A DNA stretch of 64,000 nucleotides from Bacteroidota bacterium (GCA_030706605.1 JAUZOE010000004.1:124001-188000), one strand, 5' to 3'. Positions 1-10,192 are shown, counted from the first letter of the stretch. Made by a program: numbers and translations. Notes: generated by a model not told the origin, from the letters alone.

Positions 1-3000
1 CCGACGACAGAAAAGCCATCTCCGGATTTTAGTTATTCTTCATTAAGCAATAGTAAAAAAAGTGTCGATTTTAAAATTTCAGAAGATGATCGCGGAGGTT
101 TTGGAGTAAACCAGTTTTTTGTAAAAGACAATCGCTTTTATGTTATGTCCACTGCAGTATTTGTTCCCTGGGATAATAAACAACTCAATATTTCTTTTGG
201 CACCTACCGTAATAAAATATTGCCGGGAAGCAAGGAAAAATGGAAAGTAAAAATTACCGGAAACAAAGGAAAAAAAGTGGCTGCGGAAATGCTGGCAAGT
301 ATGTATGATGCATCGCTCGACCAGTTTAAACCACATTCATGGAATAACCTGGATAATATATGGCCCACTTATTCGGAATATAATAGCTGGGGAGGCGGAC
401 AAAATTTTTCCACAGCCCGGTCTTTTGAAAAATATTGGAATGAAAAATATATTGAACAAAAAGAAAAAAGATATGATGCATTGAATTATTTGCAAGGAGG
501 AATAGCAGGAGTTCAAATTAGAGGAAATTCATCTACCATATACAATAGAACTATGGCACCTTCTCCAGCTCTAAATGAAGTTGTAACTACAGGCTATGGT
601 CTAAAAAAAATAGTCGAAACTAAAGAATTAATGAGTGCAACTGTAGATATAGAAAGTTCTAAAGTTGCTACACCACTTGACCAATCTCAAATTCAAATTC
701 GTAAAAACTTCAACGAAACTGCTTTCTTTTTTCCTGATCTGAGAACCGATAAAGACGGCAATATTGAGTTCAGTTTTACGATGCCGGAAGCGCTTACCCA
801 ATGGAAACTAATGACGCTGGCACACACGAAAGATTTGGCAAGTGCGTATACAGAAAGAACCATAGTAACTCAAAAAGATTTAATGGTGCAGCCCAATCCG
901 CCGCGCTTTTTGAGAGAAGGCGACAGCATGGCGTTTACAGCCAAAATAGTAAACCTTAGCAATAAAATAGTAAATGGTAAGGCCGAATTTCATTTATTAG
1001 ATGCATCCACTATGAATCCTGTAGATGGCTGGTTTAAAAATACAATTCCCTCACAAAATTTTACGGCAGAGGCCGGACAAAGCACTTTGGTAAAATTCAA
1101 TATTGATGTTCCAATAAATTTCAATAATGCGGTTTTTTACAGAATAGTAGCGAAAGCCTCCCCCCATGGAGAAGGCTTGGAGGTAGCCTCTGATGGCGAA
1201 GAAGCCGCTATTCCTGTAGTGACCAACAGGATGTTGGTAACAGAAACAATGCCCTTACCAATGAGAGGCGATGGCACTAAAAATTTTAAATTTGAAAAGT
1301 TGCTTCAATCTTCTTCATCACCTTCACTCACTAATTATGGCTTAACGGTTGAATACACCACCAATCCTGCATGGTATGCCATACAGGTTCTTCCTTACCT
1401 GATGGAATATCCTTATGAATGTGCGGAGCAAACTTTTAACCGCTATTATGCCAATGCACTCGCTACAGAAATCGTAAATTCATCACCTAAAATAAAATCC
1501 ATTTTTGAGAAATGGGCAACGAGTGATACTTCTGCTTTGCTTTCCGATTTGCAAAAAAATGAAGAATTAAAATCTGTTTTATTAGAAGAAACACCCTGGG
1601 TTTTGCAGGCAAAAAGCGAAACGCAGCAGAAGAAAAATATTGCTCTGCTTTTTGATTTGGCAAAAATGAGCCTGAAGTTACAATCTTCACTTGATAAATT
1701 AACAGGGATGCAGTCGCCTGATGGTGGCTTTGTGTGGTTCAAAGGCGGACAGGATGACCGTTATATAACCCAATATATTATTTCAGGAATCGGGCATCTC
1801 AAAAAATTAAACGCACTGCCTGGGTTTCAGCAAAATGAATTAAAAAATATTTTGGATAAAGCTATCCCTTACCTGGATAAAATGCTGAAAAGAGATTACG
1901 ATAATTTAATAAAAAACAAAACAAAACTCGACCAGGACAATCTTTCAGCTATCGCTATTCAATATTTATACATGCGCAGCTTTTTTCCTGATTTCCCGAT
2001 TGCAAAAGAATTAGAAACTGCATATAACTATTACCGTGATCAGTCAAAAAAATACTGGCCTGGCCAAAGTAAATATACGCAGGCAATGATCGCTTTGGAA
2101 CTCTATCGCACTAAAGACGAAATAATAGCAAAAGCCATTATGCAATCTTTAAAAGAAAATTCAATTGATAATGAAGAGTTGGGAATGTACTGGAAAGAAT
2201 GGAACAATCATGGATATTGGTGGTACCAGCAGCCGATAGAATCGCAATCACTAATGATAGAAGCTTTTTCTGAAATTGATGACAATTCAAAAACCGTTGG
2301 AGATTTAAAAACATGGTTATTAAAAAATAAACAAACCAATAATTGGAAAACCACCAAGGCCACAGCAGATGCCTGCTATGCGCTTTTATTACAAGGAACT
2401 GACTGGCTTTCTGAAGAAAAAAATGTTACTATAAAATTGGGATCTTCAATCATTAGCAGCAAAGATGAAAAACAGGAAGCAGGTACCGGTTATTTCAAAA
2501 AAAGAATTGAAGGTGATAATATAAACCCCAGGATGGGAAATATATCTGTAACAGTTTCCTCTCAAAAGGGAAATTCGAAGGCCTCCGCCTTTGGAGGAGG
2601 TTTGGAGAAGGCCGCTTCCTGGGGCTCTGTCTATTGGCAATACTTTGAAAATTTAGACAAAATCACTTTTTCAGAAACTCCATTAAAGCTTTCAAAAAAA
2701 TTATTCATAGAAAAAAATACAGCTAACGGGCCGGTGCTTATTCCTGTTAAGGATGATGATCAGTTACATATTGGCGATAAAATAAAAGTGCGCATTGAAC
2801 TTCGTGCAGACAGGGATATGGAATATGTTCACATGAAAGATATGCGAGCCTCCTGCATGGAACCTACCAATGTGATCAGCACCTATAAATACCAGGATGC
2901 TCTTGGATATTATGAATCCACAAAAGACGTAAGCACCAATTTCTTTTTTAGTTATTTACCAAAGGGAACTTACGTTTTTGAATACCCGATGTTTGTAACG

Positions 3001-3102
3001 CATAGCGGTGATTTCAGTAACGGTATTACCACCATCCAGTGTATGTATGCTCCGGAATTTACCTCGCATAGCGAAGGAGTAAGAGTAAATGTGATCCCAT
3101 AA
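1..3102 (+). CDS. Alpha-2-macroglobulin family protein, 5' partial
   Basis: The frame is open at base 1, so the start lies outside the window; 1,033 residues remain. Bacterial alpha-2-macroglobulins are large exported proteins that trap proteases through a bait region and a thioester. The macroglobulin core begins near base 700 (ETAFFFPDLRTD). The thioester motif is PYECAEQ, with the Cys codon at 1420-1422 and the Gln codon at 1429-1431. Glu stands before the Cys where many homologues have Gly. A helical thioester domain follows to about 2400, then a beta-rich C-terminus. Between the upstream macroglobulin part and the core (480-650) is a linker with SusC-like peptides (IAGVQIRGNS, LNEVVTTGYG). 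Two related 41-base repeats lie inside the frame. The family call is firm; the true target is unknown. Confidence 0.9.
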   Translation, partial: PTTEKPSPDFSYSSLSNSKKSVDFKISEDDRGGFGVNQFFVKDNRFYVMSTAVFVPWDNKQLNISFGTYRNKILPGSKEKWKVKITGNKGKKVAAEMLASMYDASLDQFKPHSWNNLDNIWPTYSEYNSWGGGQNFSTARSFEKYWNEKYIEQKEKRYDALNYLQGGIAGVQIRGNSSTIYNRTMAPSPALNEVVTTGYGLKKIVETKELMSATVDIESSKVATPLDQSQIQIRKNFNETAFFFPDLRTDKDGNIEFSFTMPEALTQWKLMTLAHTKDLASAYTERTIVTQKDLMVQPNPPRFLREGDSMAFTAKIVNLSNKIVNGKAEFHLLDASTMNPVDGWFKNTIPSQNFTAEAGQSTLVKFNIDVPINFNNAVFYRIVAKASPHGEGLEVASDGEEAAIPVVTNRMLVTETMPLPMRGDGTKNFKFEKLLQSSSSPSLTNYGLTVEYTTNPAWYAIQVLPYLMEYPYECAEQTFNRYYANALATEIVNSSPKIKSIFEKWATSDTSALLSDLQKNEELKSVLLEETPWVLQAKSETQQKKNIALLFDLAKMSLKLQSSLDKLTGMQSPDGGFVWFKGGQDDRYITQYIISGIGHLKKLNALPGFQQNELKNILDKAIPYLDKMLKRDYDNLIKNKTKLDQDNLSAIAIQYLYMRSFFPDFPIAKELETAYNYYRDQSKKYWPGQSKYTQAMIALELYRTKDEIIAKAIMQSLKENSIDNEELGMYWKEWNNHGYWWYQQPIESQSLMIEAFSEIDDNSKTVGDLKTWLLKNKQTNNWKTTKATADACYALLLQGTDWLSEEKNVTIKLGSSIISSKDEKQEAGTGYFKKRIEGDNINPRMGNISVTVSSQKGNSKASAFGGGLEKAASWGSVYWQYFENLDKITFSETPLKLSKKLFIEKNTANGPVLIPVKDDDQLHIGDKIKVRIELRADRDMEYVHMKDMRASCMEPTNVISTYKYQDALGYYESTKDVSTNFFFSYLPKGTYVFEYPMFVTHSGDFSNGITTIQCMYAPEFTSHSEGVRVNVIP
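1151..1191 (+). repeat. Intragenic 41-bp repeat, copy A
   Basis: GC-richer, partly self-complementary segment (gcctcc ... ggagaaggcttggagg) inside the macroglobulin gene. It encodes KASPHGEGLEVAS. By my alignment it matches copy B at 2576-2616 in 31 of 41 positions without gaps, and it is read in the same frame. It resembles an in-frame inserted palindromic element. Confidence 0.6.
2576..2616 (+). repeat. Intragenic 41-bp repeat, copy B
   Basis: Second copy of the repeat at 1151-1191, encoding KASAFGGGLEKAA in the same frame. The segment is visibly richer in G and C than the flanking AT-rich coding sequence and can fold on itself (gcctccgcc against ggaggaggt). Confidence 0.6.
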
Positions 3103-3174
3103 ATAAAACTACAAAATTTAGAAAATTTAAAATATTACATAGTTTTTAACTACTTCAGAAAGACTGATAAGCTA

Positions 3175-3182
3175 TATCTTTG
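3175..3182 (+). promoter_or_regulatory. -7 promoter box of aspS
   Basis: TATCTTTG fits the Bacteroidota -7 consensus TAnnTTTG and lies 24 bases before the aspS ATG. No clear TTTG -33 element at the usual distance was found. Confidence 0.5.
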
Positions 3183-3206
3183 CTGCCGTTTAAAAAATAA
3201 ATAATT

Positions 3207-5015
3207 ATGTATAGAACGCATACCTGTGGGGAATTGAGAATGAACCATCTGAATAAAGAAACCACCCTGGCCGGCTGGGTACAAACTATTCGCAAATTTG
3301 GAAGTATTACATTTATTGACTTACGTGACAGGTATGGTATCACTCAATTATTACTCAATGAAAAACTTACCGAACAGCTTGACAATACACCATTAGGCAG
3401 AGAATTTGTAATAACTGTCAAAGGGAAAGTGAGTGAGCGCAGTAATAAAAATATCAATATCCCAACCGGCGATATTGAAATTCTTGTATCAGAATTTAAA
3501 GTGCTCAACAAATCAGCAGTACCCCCATTTACGATACAGGACGATACAGATGGTGGCGAAGACATCCGGATGAAATATCGTTTCCTGGATCTCAGAAGAA
3601 ATGCAGTAAAGAAAAATATTGAACTACGGTATGCGGTAAACCGCGCTGCAAGAAATTATCTGCACCAACAGAATTTTATTGACATCGAAACTCCTTTCTT
3701 AATAAAATCAACACCTGAGGGAGCACGCGATTTTGTGGTGCCCAGCCGCATGAATAGCGGTGAATTTTATGCCCTACCCCAATCTCCACAAACTTTTAAA
3801 CAATTGCTGATGGTAAGTGGATACGACCGTTATTATCAAATTGTAAAATGCTTTCGCGATGAAGATTTGCGGGCTGACAGACAACCGGAATTTACCCAAA
3901 TAGATTGTGAAATGTCATTCGTAGACCAGGAAGATATTTTACAAATGTTTGAAGGAATGATAAAATCAATATTCAAAGAAGTAAAAAATATTGATTATGC
4001 TGAAACCGTGCAAAGAATGAGTTGGGAAGATGCTATGTGGAATTATGGAAATGATAAGCCAGACATCAGGTTCGATCTAAAAATTGCCAATTTAAAAGTA
4101 GAGGGAAAAAATCATTTTGAAGGATTGGACCATAGCGAATTTGCCGTTTTCAATAACGCAGAAACTATCTTAGCTATATCCATTCCGGGCTGTAGCGACT
4201 ATTCAAGAAAACAAACTGATGAATTAATTGAATGGGTAAAACGCCCCCAGATAGGAATGGGCGGACTTGCTTTCATAAAATATAATACTGACGGAACATT
4301 AAAAAGCAGTTTTGATAAATTCTTTAATGCCGACCAGCTAAAATCATTTGCAGAATTCTGCAAAGCCAATCCCGGAGATCTCATTTTAATTTTAGCGGGA
4401 AGAGAAGAGCGTACCCGAAAAGCGATAAGCGATTTACGCTTGTACATGGCCGACAGGCTGGGTCTGCGTAAAGCTGATGAATTCAGGCTTTTGTGGGTTA
4501 CTGATTTTCCATTGTTTGAGTATGATGAAGAAGGCAATCGCTGGGTAGCACGTCATCACCCGTTTACTTCACCCAAACCCGAAGATATTGAAGTGATGAT
4601 CGGTAATAATCCATTAATTGAAAATGCAGAAAAATACCTGGAGCATCCTTATTCAAAAATAAAAGCCAATGCTTATGATATGGTTCTAAACGGGAATGAA
4701 ATTGGCGGAGGTTCTATCAGAATATTCCAGAGAGAATTGCAGGAAAAAATGTTTGCGGCACTGGGCATGAGCAAAGAAGAATCGCAACATAAATTTGGAT
4801 TTTTATTAGGCGCTTTTGAATATGGAGCTCCACCTCATGGTGGTATTGCTTTTGGTTTCGACAGGCTTTGTGCTATTCTCGGCGGAAGTGAATCCATCCG
4901 TGATTTTATTGCTTTTCCTAAAAATAACAGCGGAAGAGATGTAATGATAGATGCGCCCTCAACCATTGATGAAAAACAATTGGCGGAACTGCAGATAAAA
5001 TTGGATTTGAAATAA
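3207..5015 (+). CDS. aspS: Aspartate--tRNA ligase
   Basis: Class II aminoacyl-tRNA synthetase that charges tRNA-Asp in the cytoplasm. The 602 residues have the bacterial AspRS length. An N-terminal OB-fold anticodon-binding domain ([20 protein letters not shown]) is followed by the catalytic domain with motif 2 ([15 protein letters not shown]216-R217 onward) and motif 3 (GIAFGFDRL, residues 546-554). The bacterial GAD insertion lies between. The ATG at 3207 gives the usual N-terminus [10 protein letters not shown]. It is preceded by a -7 box and appears to be transcribed alone. Whether it also charges tRNA-Asn was not judged. Confidence 0.97.
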   Translation: MYRTHTCGELRMNHLNKETTLAGWVQTIRKFGSITFIDLRDRYGITQLLLNEKLTEQLDNTPLGREFVITVKGKVSERSNKNINIPTGDIEILVSEFKVLNKSAVPPFTIQDDTDGGEDIRMKYRFLDLRRNAVKKNIELRYAVNRAARNYLHQQNFIDIETPFLIKSTPEGARDFVVPSRMNSGEFYALPQSPQTFKQLLMVSGYDRYYQIVKCFRDEDLRADRQPEFTQIDCEMSFVDQEDILQMFEGMIKSIFKEVKNIDYAETVQRMSWEDAMWNYGNDKPDIRFDLKIANLKVEGKNHFEGLDHSEFAVFNNAETILAISIPGCSDYSRKQTDELIEWVKRPQIGMGGLAFIKYNTDGTLKSSFDKFFNADQLKSFAEFCKANPGDLILILAGREERTRKAISDLRLYMADRLGLRKADEFRLLWVTDFPLFEYDEEGNRWVARHHPFTSPKPEDIEVMIGNNPLIENAEKYLEHPYSKIKANAYDMVLNGNEIGGGSIRIFQRELQEKMFAALGMSKEESQHKFGFLLGAFEYGAPPHGGIAFGFDRLCAILGGSESIRDFIAFPKNNSGRDVMIDAPSTIDEKQLAELQIKLDLK

Positions 5016-5112
5016 ATGAGCCCGGATTACAGGTGTGTATGTTTCAATAAAGGAAAATATTTTTCACTTCCTTTAAACATTATCTTTCTTACTTTTCAGC
5101 ATAAAAACTTTT

Positions 5113-5976
5113 ATGAAAGTAATCCATCTGCTTACTGCTGTTACAATTTCAGTTGCTATTTTTTCCTGCAAAAAAAATGTTGATGTTGTTGCATCTGGCA
5201 ATGCAGTTGCCAAAACTATGTTGAATGTTTCTTATGGGGCAGATCCTTTAGAAAACATGGATGTTTATCTTCCGACAAACAGATCAGTAACCACTACCAA
5301 AGTTTTAATTATGATTCACGGAGGCGCATGGGAAAGCGGTGATAAAACTGACCTCACCAGTTATGTTGATACTATGAAAAACAGATTACCGGGCTATGCA
5401 ATATTCAACATTAATTACAGGCTTTCAGTAAATAGCATCAATGTATTTCCGGCTCAGGAAAATGACGTGAAAGCAGCATTCGATTTTATTATGAATAAGG
5501 CTGCTGATTATATTATTTCTCAAAAAGTTGTTTTGTTAGGCGTAAGTGCCGGAGGACACCTGGCCTTATTACAAGGCTATAAATATGATTCAAATGTAAA
5601 GCCTGAGGCAATCGTTTCTTTTTTTGGGCCAACAGATTTAATAGATATGTATAACAACCCGGCAAGCCCGATAGTATCTTCTTCACTGCTTGCATCAATT
5701 ATTGGTACTACACCTTCGCAGGATTCACTTTTATATGCCAATTCCAGTCCTATAAATTTTGTTTCATCATCTTCTCCTCCAACGATACTTTTGCATGGAG
5801 GTCTTGATCTACTGGTAAGGCCACAGCAGGCAATGTCTTTACAATCAAAACTTCAGGCCTCAGGCGTGATCAATGAATTTGTTTTTTACCCAACAGAAGG
5901 GCATGGGTGGACGGATGCAAACCTTACTGATTCATTCGATAAAATACAAGCTTTCTTATCAGCAAATGTGCAGTAG
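5113..5976 (+). CDS. Alpha/beta-hydrolase lipoprotein (esterase-like)
   Basis: A 287-residue exported hydrolase. The N-terminus is a lipoprotein signal ending in SC with Cys19, so membrane anchoring in the periplasm or outer membrane is expected. The oxyanion motif HGGAW starts at His69, and the nucleophile elbow GVSAGG places the catalytic serine near residue 145. A terminal EGHGW supplies the probable catalytic histidine near 264. This order fits the carboxylesterase/BD-FAE-like group acting on acyl or acetyl esters. The substrate cannot be read from sequence. It follows aspS by about 100 bases and precedes the next gene by 29. Confidence 0.82.
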   Translation: MKVIHLLTAVTISVAIFSCKKNVDVVASGNAVAKTMLNVSYGADPLENMDVYLPTNRSVTTTKVLIMIHGGAWESGDKTDLTSYVDTMKNRLPGYAIFNINYRLSVNSINVFPAQENDVKAAFDFIMNKAADYIISQKVVLLGVSAGGHLALLQGYKYDSNVKPEAIVSFFGPTDLIDMYNNPASPIVSSSLLASIIGTTPSQDSLLYANSSPINFVSSSSPPTILLHGGLDLLVRPQQAMSLQSKLQASGVINEFVFYPTEGHGWTDANLTDSFDKIQAFLSANVQ

Positions 5977-6005
5977 AAATTTGATCAGATTTAAAAAATA
6001 TTATC

Positions 6006-7289
6006 ATGTTGTGCAATAAAAAAAAATTCATTTTCATAATTCTTTCCTTTTTCTGCCAACAAATTTTTGCCCAGTATGATGTCCCTTTATATACGTCCTA
6101 TACTACAGTTGTACAACGTGACAAATTATATAACAGGCTCACCAATTATTCCATTTTAAGAAACCTTTCATTGCCACTCAGCGATTCAACAGAAGAAAAC
6201 TGGGAAGAAGCATTTGATGCAATGGAAGTGTTGGATTATAAAACCCCATTCACTAAAGCAAAAGTTTATATTGCTTTTGACAGTATTGAAAGAAGAAGCA
6301 TTCCTTTTCAACGGGCCTTATTGGAACTTGCCTATACTAATTACCCGGGAGAATTTCTCTTACAAGCCCAGGCTTTATTGGATAAAACTTTGGCTCCTAA
6401 AATATTTGCTATGTGTGCTGAATACCTGGTTCAGCAGAAAAAAGACCTTCAGTTAGAAAATAAAATCTCAAAAACACTTTTTGCAAAATTTGATGACAGT
6501 ATTATATCTGTCAATCCAATTTTAAAGATGCTGCAAGCGCGGTTAGAAAGTCCAAAATCAAATCCTGCTTACCCCGTGAAAAAAGTATTAAAAGAAATTT
6601 TGACTAAAGATTTTCTTCCCAACCAGATAGTAATGTATAGCTTCCAGAGGAAAAACCGGGATTATCCGGGCCTAGTTTTGATAAGAAATGCCGATGGAGA
6701 TTTTATTACCGATTCCTCCGGAAATATTTTTAATATACCTCAACTTGCCAGAAGCATTACCAATTTACCCGGATACTTAACCAACGGAAATACACCCCAG
6801 GGAATTTTTAGAATGTATGGCTTTGGAGTATCAATGAGTAGTTTTATCGGACCTACAGCAAATGTACAGTTAGGAATGCCGGCTGAAATAAGCATAAAAA
6901 AGTTTTTTGATGATACTACCATCCCGGATTCTACATGGACCATTGATCGTTATCAAAAATTAATTCCATACAAAATCAGAGATTATCAACCACTCTATTA
7001 TTCCTATTATTCCGGGCTTGCCGGCAGAAGTGATATCATTGCACATGGAACTACCATAGACCCTAAATTTTACGTTGGCAAACCTTATTATCCTTTAACA
7101 CCAACCGAAGGGTGCCTCTGTACCAAAGAAATATGGGATGGGAAACGCCTGGAAAGTGATCAACAAAAGCTGGTAAATGCTTTGCTCAGGGCAGGTGGGG
7201 CTAATGGATATTGTGTTGTAATCGAATTGGATGACAAACAATCTGCAGTAACTTTGAAGGATATTCTTCCCTTTATAATGGGAAAATGA
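6006..7289 (+). CDS. Exported L,D-transpeptidase-like (YkuD-type) protein
   Basis: A 427-residue protein with an N-terminal signal peptide ending near FAQ. The C-terminal third carries His347 in AHGTT and Cys370 in PTEGCLC, with the spacing of the YkuD catalytic H...[ST]xGC motif. YkuD enzymes cross-link or tailor peptidoglycan in the periplasm. The usual Arg or Asn after the Cys is missing, and Thr-Glu replaces the common Ser-x, so the assignment is tentative. The N-terminal 200 residues are helical and unrecognised. It lies between the esterase and rarA on the same strand, 33 bases before rarA. Confidence 0.5.
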   Translation: MLCNKKKFIFIILSFFCQQIFAQYDVPLYTSYTTVVQRDKLYNRLTNYSILRNLSLPLSDSTEENWEEAFDAMEVLDYKTPFTKAKVYIAFDSIERRSIPFQRALLELAYTNYPGEFLLQAQALLDKTLAPKIFAMCAEYLVQQKKDLQLENKISKTLFAKFDDSIISVNPILKMLQARLESPKSNPAYPVKKVLKEILTKDFLPNQIVMYSFQRKNRDYPGLVLIRNADGDFITDSSGNIFNIPQLARSITNLPGYLTNGNTPQGIFRMYGFGVSMSSFIGPTANVQLGMPAEISIKKFFDDTTIPDSTWTIDRYQKLIPYKIRDYQPLYYSYYSGLAGRSDIIAHGTTIDPKFYVGKPYYPLTPTEGCLCTKEIWDGKRLESDQQKLVNALLRAGGANGYCVVIELDDKQSAVTLKDILPFIMGK

Positions 7290-7322
7290 TAAAATGGTTT
7301 TTGATGTAACAAATTTTTTCCT

Positions 7323-8591
7323 ATGGCATTTCCTCCTTTAGCAGAAAGGCTTCGGCCTAATACATTAGATGAATTGATAGGCCAGGAACACCTTGCCGGC
7401 ATAGGAAGTATTTTGCGTAATTCGCTGGAGAATGGTAAAATCCCTTCAATGATATTGTGGGGGCCACCTGGCGTAGGCAAAACTACTATTGCTAATATAA
7501 TCGCTCACACTTTACAAGTCCCTTTCTACACTTTAAGCGCTATTTCTTCCGGAGTAAAAGAAGTTCGGGAAGTAATAGAAGAATCCAGGAAAAAAGAAAA
7601 TGCTATTTTATTTATTGATGAAATTCATCGTTTTAATAAAGGACAGCAGGATGCTTTATTGGGCGCTGTAGAAAAAGGAATTATCACATTGATTGGTGCC
7701 ACAACAGAAAATCCATCTTTTGAAGTAAACGGAGCTTTGCTAAGCAGGTGCCAGGTATATATTTTAAAGCCGCTCAATAAAAATGTGCTGGTTGCTTTAC
7801 TCAATCATGCCTTAGAAAAGGATCCTTTTCTCTCAAAGAAAAATATTGAATTACAGGAAACAGAAGCATTAATAAATCTATCGGGTGGCGATGCACGAAA
7901 ATTATTGAACCTGCTGGAACTTGTTACTTCTCAGGAAGCTTCAGAAAATTCTAAAATCCTGATAACTGATGAGTTTGTTATGAAGATTGCTCAGCAAAAA
8001 GTTGCCCTTTATGATAAAAAAGGCGAACAACACTATGATATCATTTCCGCATTCATAAAATCAATACGTGGCAGCGATCCGAATGCTGCTGTTTATTGGC
8101 TGGCACGCATGATTGAAGGTGGAGAAGACGTAAAATTTATTGCGAGAAGACTTGTGATTCTTGCAAGTGAGGATATAGGCAATGCCAATCCCACAGCACT
8201 TGTGCTGGCTACAAATACCTTCCAGGCGGTGAACATGATCGGCTATCCTGAAGCAAACATCATTTTATCGCAGTGCGTAACGTATCTTGCTTCTTCACCT
8301 AAAAGCAATGCCGCAGTTGCAGCTATCGGTAAGGCACAAATGCTGGTAAAACAATATGGAGATTTGCCGGTACCACTCGCGATTCGCAATGCACCAACGA
8401 AGCTGATGAAAGAATTGGATTATGGGAAAGATTATAAATATGCGCATAGCTATGAAAATAATTTTATAGCTATGGAATTTCTTCCCGAAGAAATAAAAAA
8501 TTCAGTTATATACAATCCGGGAAAAAATGCAAGAGAAGAAGAATTAAGAAAATTCTTAAGAGAAAAATGGAAGGAAAAGTATGGATATTAA
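7323..8591 (+). CDS. rarA: Replication-associated recombination protein A (AAA+ ATPase)
   Basis: RarA/MgsA acts at stalled replication forks and is related to clamp-loader ATPases. The 422-residue protein has Walker A GPPGVGKTT (residues 47-55), Walker B with the family-typical FIDEIHRFNKGQQD near 98-111, and a sensor region GATTENPSF. The C-terminal tetramerisation part includes the conserved GGEDVKFIARR and SEDIGNANP. The length is normal. The start ATG gives MAFPPLAERLRP, the usual N-terminus. Confidence 0.95.
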   Translation: MAFPPLAERLRPNTLDELIGQEHLAGIGSILRNSLENGKIPSMILWGPPGVGKTTIANIIAHTLQVPFYTLSAISSGVKEVREVIEESRKKENAILFIDEIHRFNKGQQDALLGAVEKGIITLIGATTENPSFEVNGALLSRCQVYILKPLNKNVLVALLNHALEKDPFLSKKNIELQETEALINLSGGDARKLLNLLELVTSQEASENSKILITDEFVMKIAQQKVALYDKKGEQHYDIISAFIKSIRGSDPNAAVYWLARMIEGGEDVKFIARRLVILASEDIGNANPTALVLATNTFQAVNMIGYPEANIILSQCVTYLASSPKSNAAVAAIGKAQMLVKQYGDLPVPLAIRNAPTKLMKELDYGKDYKYAHSYENNFIAMEFLPEEIKNSVIYNPGKNAREEELRKFLREKWKEKYGY

Positions 8592-8627
8592 AAAAATCAT
8601 TAGTAATAAGCATATTCATTATTTTTT

Positions 8628-9098
8628 ATGATCAAATGGGAATGCCAATCATTTAATGAACTCGCAGGTGAAGAATTATATAAAATAATTCAATTAAGAA
8701 TTGAAGTTTTTGCTGTAGAACAGAATATAGTTTACCAGGATTGCGATAATAAAGATATGTATTCATGGCACCTGACCGGCTCTCTAAATAATAAAATCGT
8801 TGCATATAGCCGCATTATTCCACCTGGCATTTCTTATCCCGAAGCAGCTTCTATTGGCCGCGTCGTAACATCTCCCGAAATAAGGAGTAAATCTATCGGA
8901 AAACTACTATTTAAAAAATCTCTCGAAGAACTCTACAATCTATTTGGCGACATCCCTGTTACACTAAGCGCACAACTTTACCTGGTAAAATTTTACGAAT
9001 CTTTTTCTTTTAATCAAAAAGGATCTGTTTATATTGAAGATAACGTCAGGCATATTAAGATGGAAAGACCGCGTATAGTTCCTGAAACAAAACAATAA
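8628..9098 (+). CDS. GNAT family N-acetyltransferase, ElaA-like
   Basis: The 156-residue protein matches the ElaA group of GNAT acetyltransferases. The N-terminus LYKIIQLRIEVFAVEQ and the acetyl-CoA pyrophosphate-loop region IGRVVTSPEIRSKSIGKLL near residues 84-102 are characteristic. ElaA-type enzymes transfer acetyl groups from acetyl-CoA, but their physiological acceptor is not established. It follows rarA by 36 bases and may be co-transcribed. Confidence 0.82.
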   Translation: MIKWECQSFNELAGEELYKIIQLRIEVFAVEQNIVYQDCDNKDMYSWHLTGSLNNKIVAYSRIIPPGISYPEAASIGRVVTSPEIRSKSIGKLLFKKSLEELYNLFGDIPVTLSAQLYLVKFYESFSFNQKGSVYIEDNVRHIKMERPRIVPETKQ

Positions 9099-9190
9099 AG
9101 TTTATTTTGAAGCGTTATTGACCTGTTATCCTGAAAACAAGAGATAATACAAAATTCGATATCCGTTGTAAAAATAAATCTGACAATTCC

Positions 9191-10192
9191 ATGAAAAAAC
9201 GTTTACATGCTACATGGATTACGTGCTTCATATCAATATTTTTAAGTTTTGTACTTTTTTCAAAAAGCTATTCCCAATCATTGGTTTTTAGTACCGGAAA
9301 AGCAAAAGTGGAAGTGGGCATCAATATTGGTCCCTCATTTTTCCTGGGAGATTTAGGCGGACACAGGGGAAAAGGCAAACGATTTATAAAAGACCTTAAT
9401 CTTCCCCTTACCGAAATAATGGTTGGAGGTTTTATAGCAGTATACCCTAACGAATGGTTAGGAATTCGTGCTGCTGCGCAATATGGAAAATTGCAAGCTG
9501 CCGACAATGTTATTAATACCAAGGGAGTAGATGAATTATGGAGGAAACAAAGAAACCTTGATTTCAGAACAAATATTGCAGAGGGATATGTTGCAGCAGA
9601 AGTATTCCCTTTGATGTTCTTAAATCAATATAATGAAGATTACAAACCCCGCTTAAGACCTTATGGCGTGGTAGGTGTAGGGATTTTTCATTTTAATCCG
9701 CAAGGTTCTTTAACTGATTCTACCGGTAAAAAGACATGGTATTATCTCAGACCTTTACATACTGAAGGTGAAGGATTTCCCGAATATCCCAATAGAAAAG
9801 AATACTCTTTAACACAAATAAATTTCCCAATGGGTGTTGGTTTAAAATATGTTATTTCAGATAGAGTCAATGTTAGTTTTGAAATATTACTTAGAAAATC
9901 TTTGACTGATTATATTGATGATGTAAGTACCAACTATATTGATCCTGCTTTATTTGATAAGTACCTGTCACCTCAAAATGCCATTATTGCAAGAAAAATT
10001 TCTGACAAGGTTATTGGAATAGTTACTCCGTCAGTTACCAGATATACACCAGGCACTCAAAGAGGAAATCCTAGGCAAAATGATTCCTATTTTACAACAT
10101 TCTTAAAAATTGGAGTTCGCTTAGGCCCCATATTTAAAAATAATTATAGCAGGCATGTTGCCAGTAGAATGCGCTGCCCTTCAAGATTTTAA
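9191..10192 (+). CDS. Outer-membrane beta-barrel protein
   Basis: A 333-residue protein with a signal peptide (hydrophobic residues 12-25, cleavage near SYSQ). It then alternates short amphipathic strands such as VEVGINIGPSFFLGDLGG, GIRAAAQYGKL and FLKIGVRLGPIF, with glycine turns, as in small outer-membrane barrels of Bacteroidota. The PorG/DUF6089-like group is a possibility, but I cannot confirm it. The last residues (ASRMRCPSRF) do not form the usual terminal strand, so the barrel probably closes before them. No operon partner is apparent. Confidence 0.65.
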   Translation: MKKRLHATWITCFISIFLSFVLFSKSYSQSLVFSTGKAKVEVGINIGPSFFLGDLGGHRGKGKRFIKDLNLPLTEIMVGGFIAVYPNEWLGIRAAAQYGKLQAADNVINTKGVDELWRKQRNLDFRTNIAEGYVAAEVFPLMFLNQYNEDYKPRLRPYGVVGVGIFHFNPQGSLTDSTGKKTWYYLRPLHTEGEGFPEYPNRKEYSLTQINFPMGVGLKYVISDRVNVSFEILLRKSLTDYIDDVSTNYIDPALFDKYLSPQNAIIARKISDKVIGIVTPSVTRYTPGTQRGNPRQNDSYFTTFLKIGVRLGPIFKNNYSRHVASRMRCPSRF

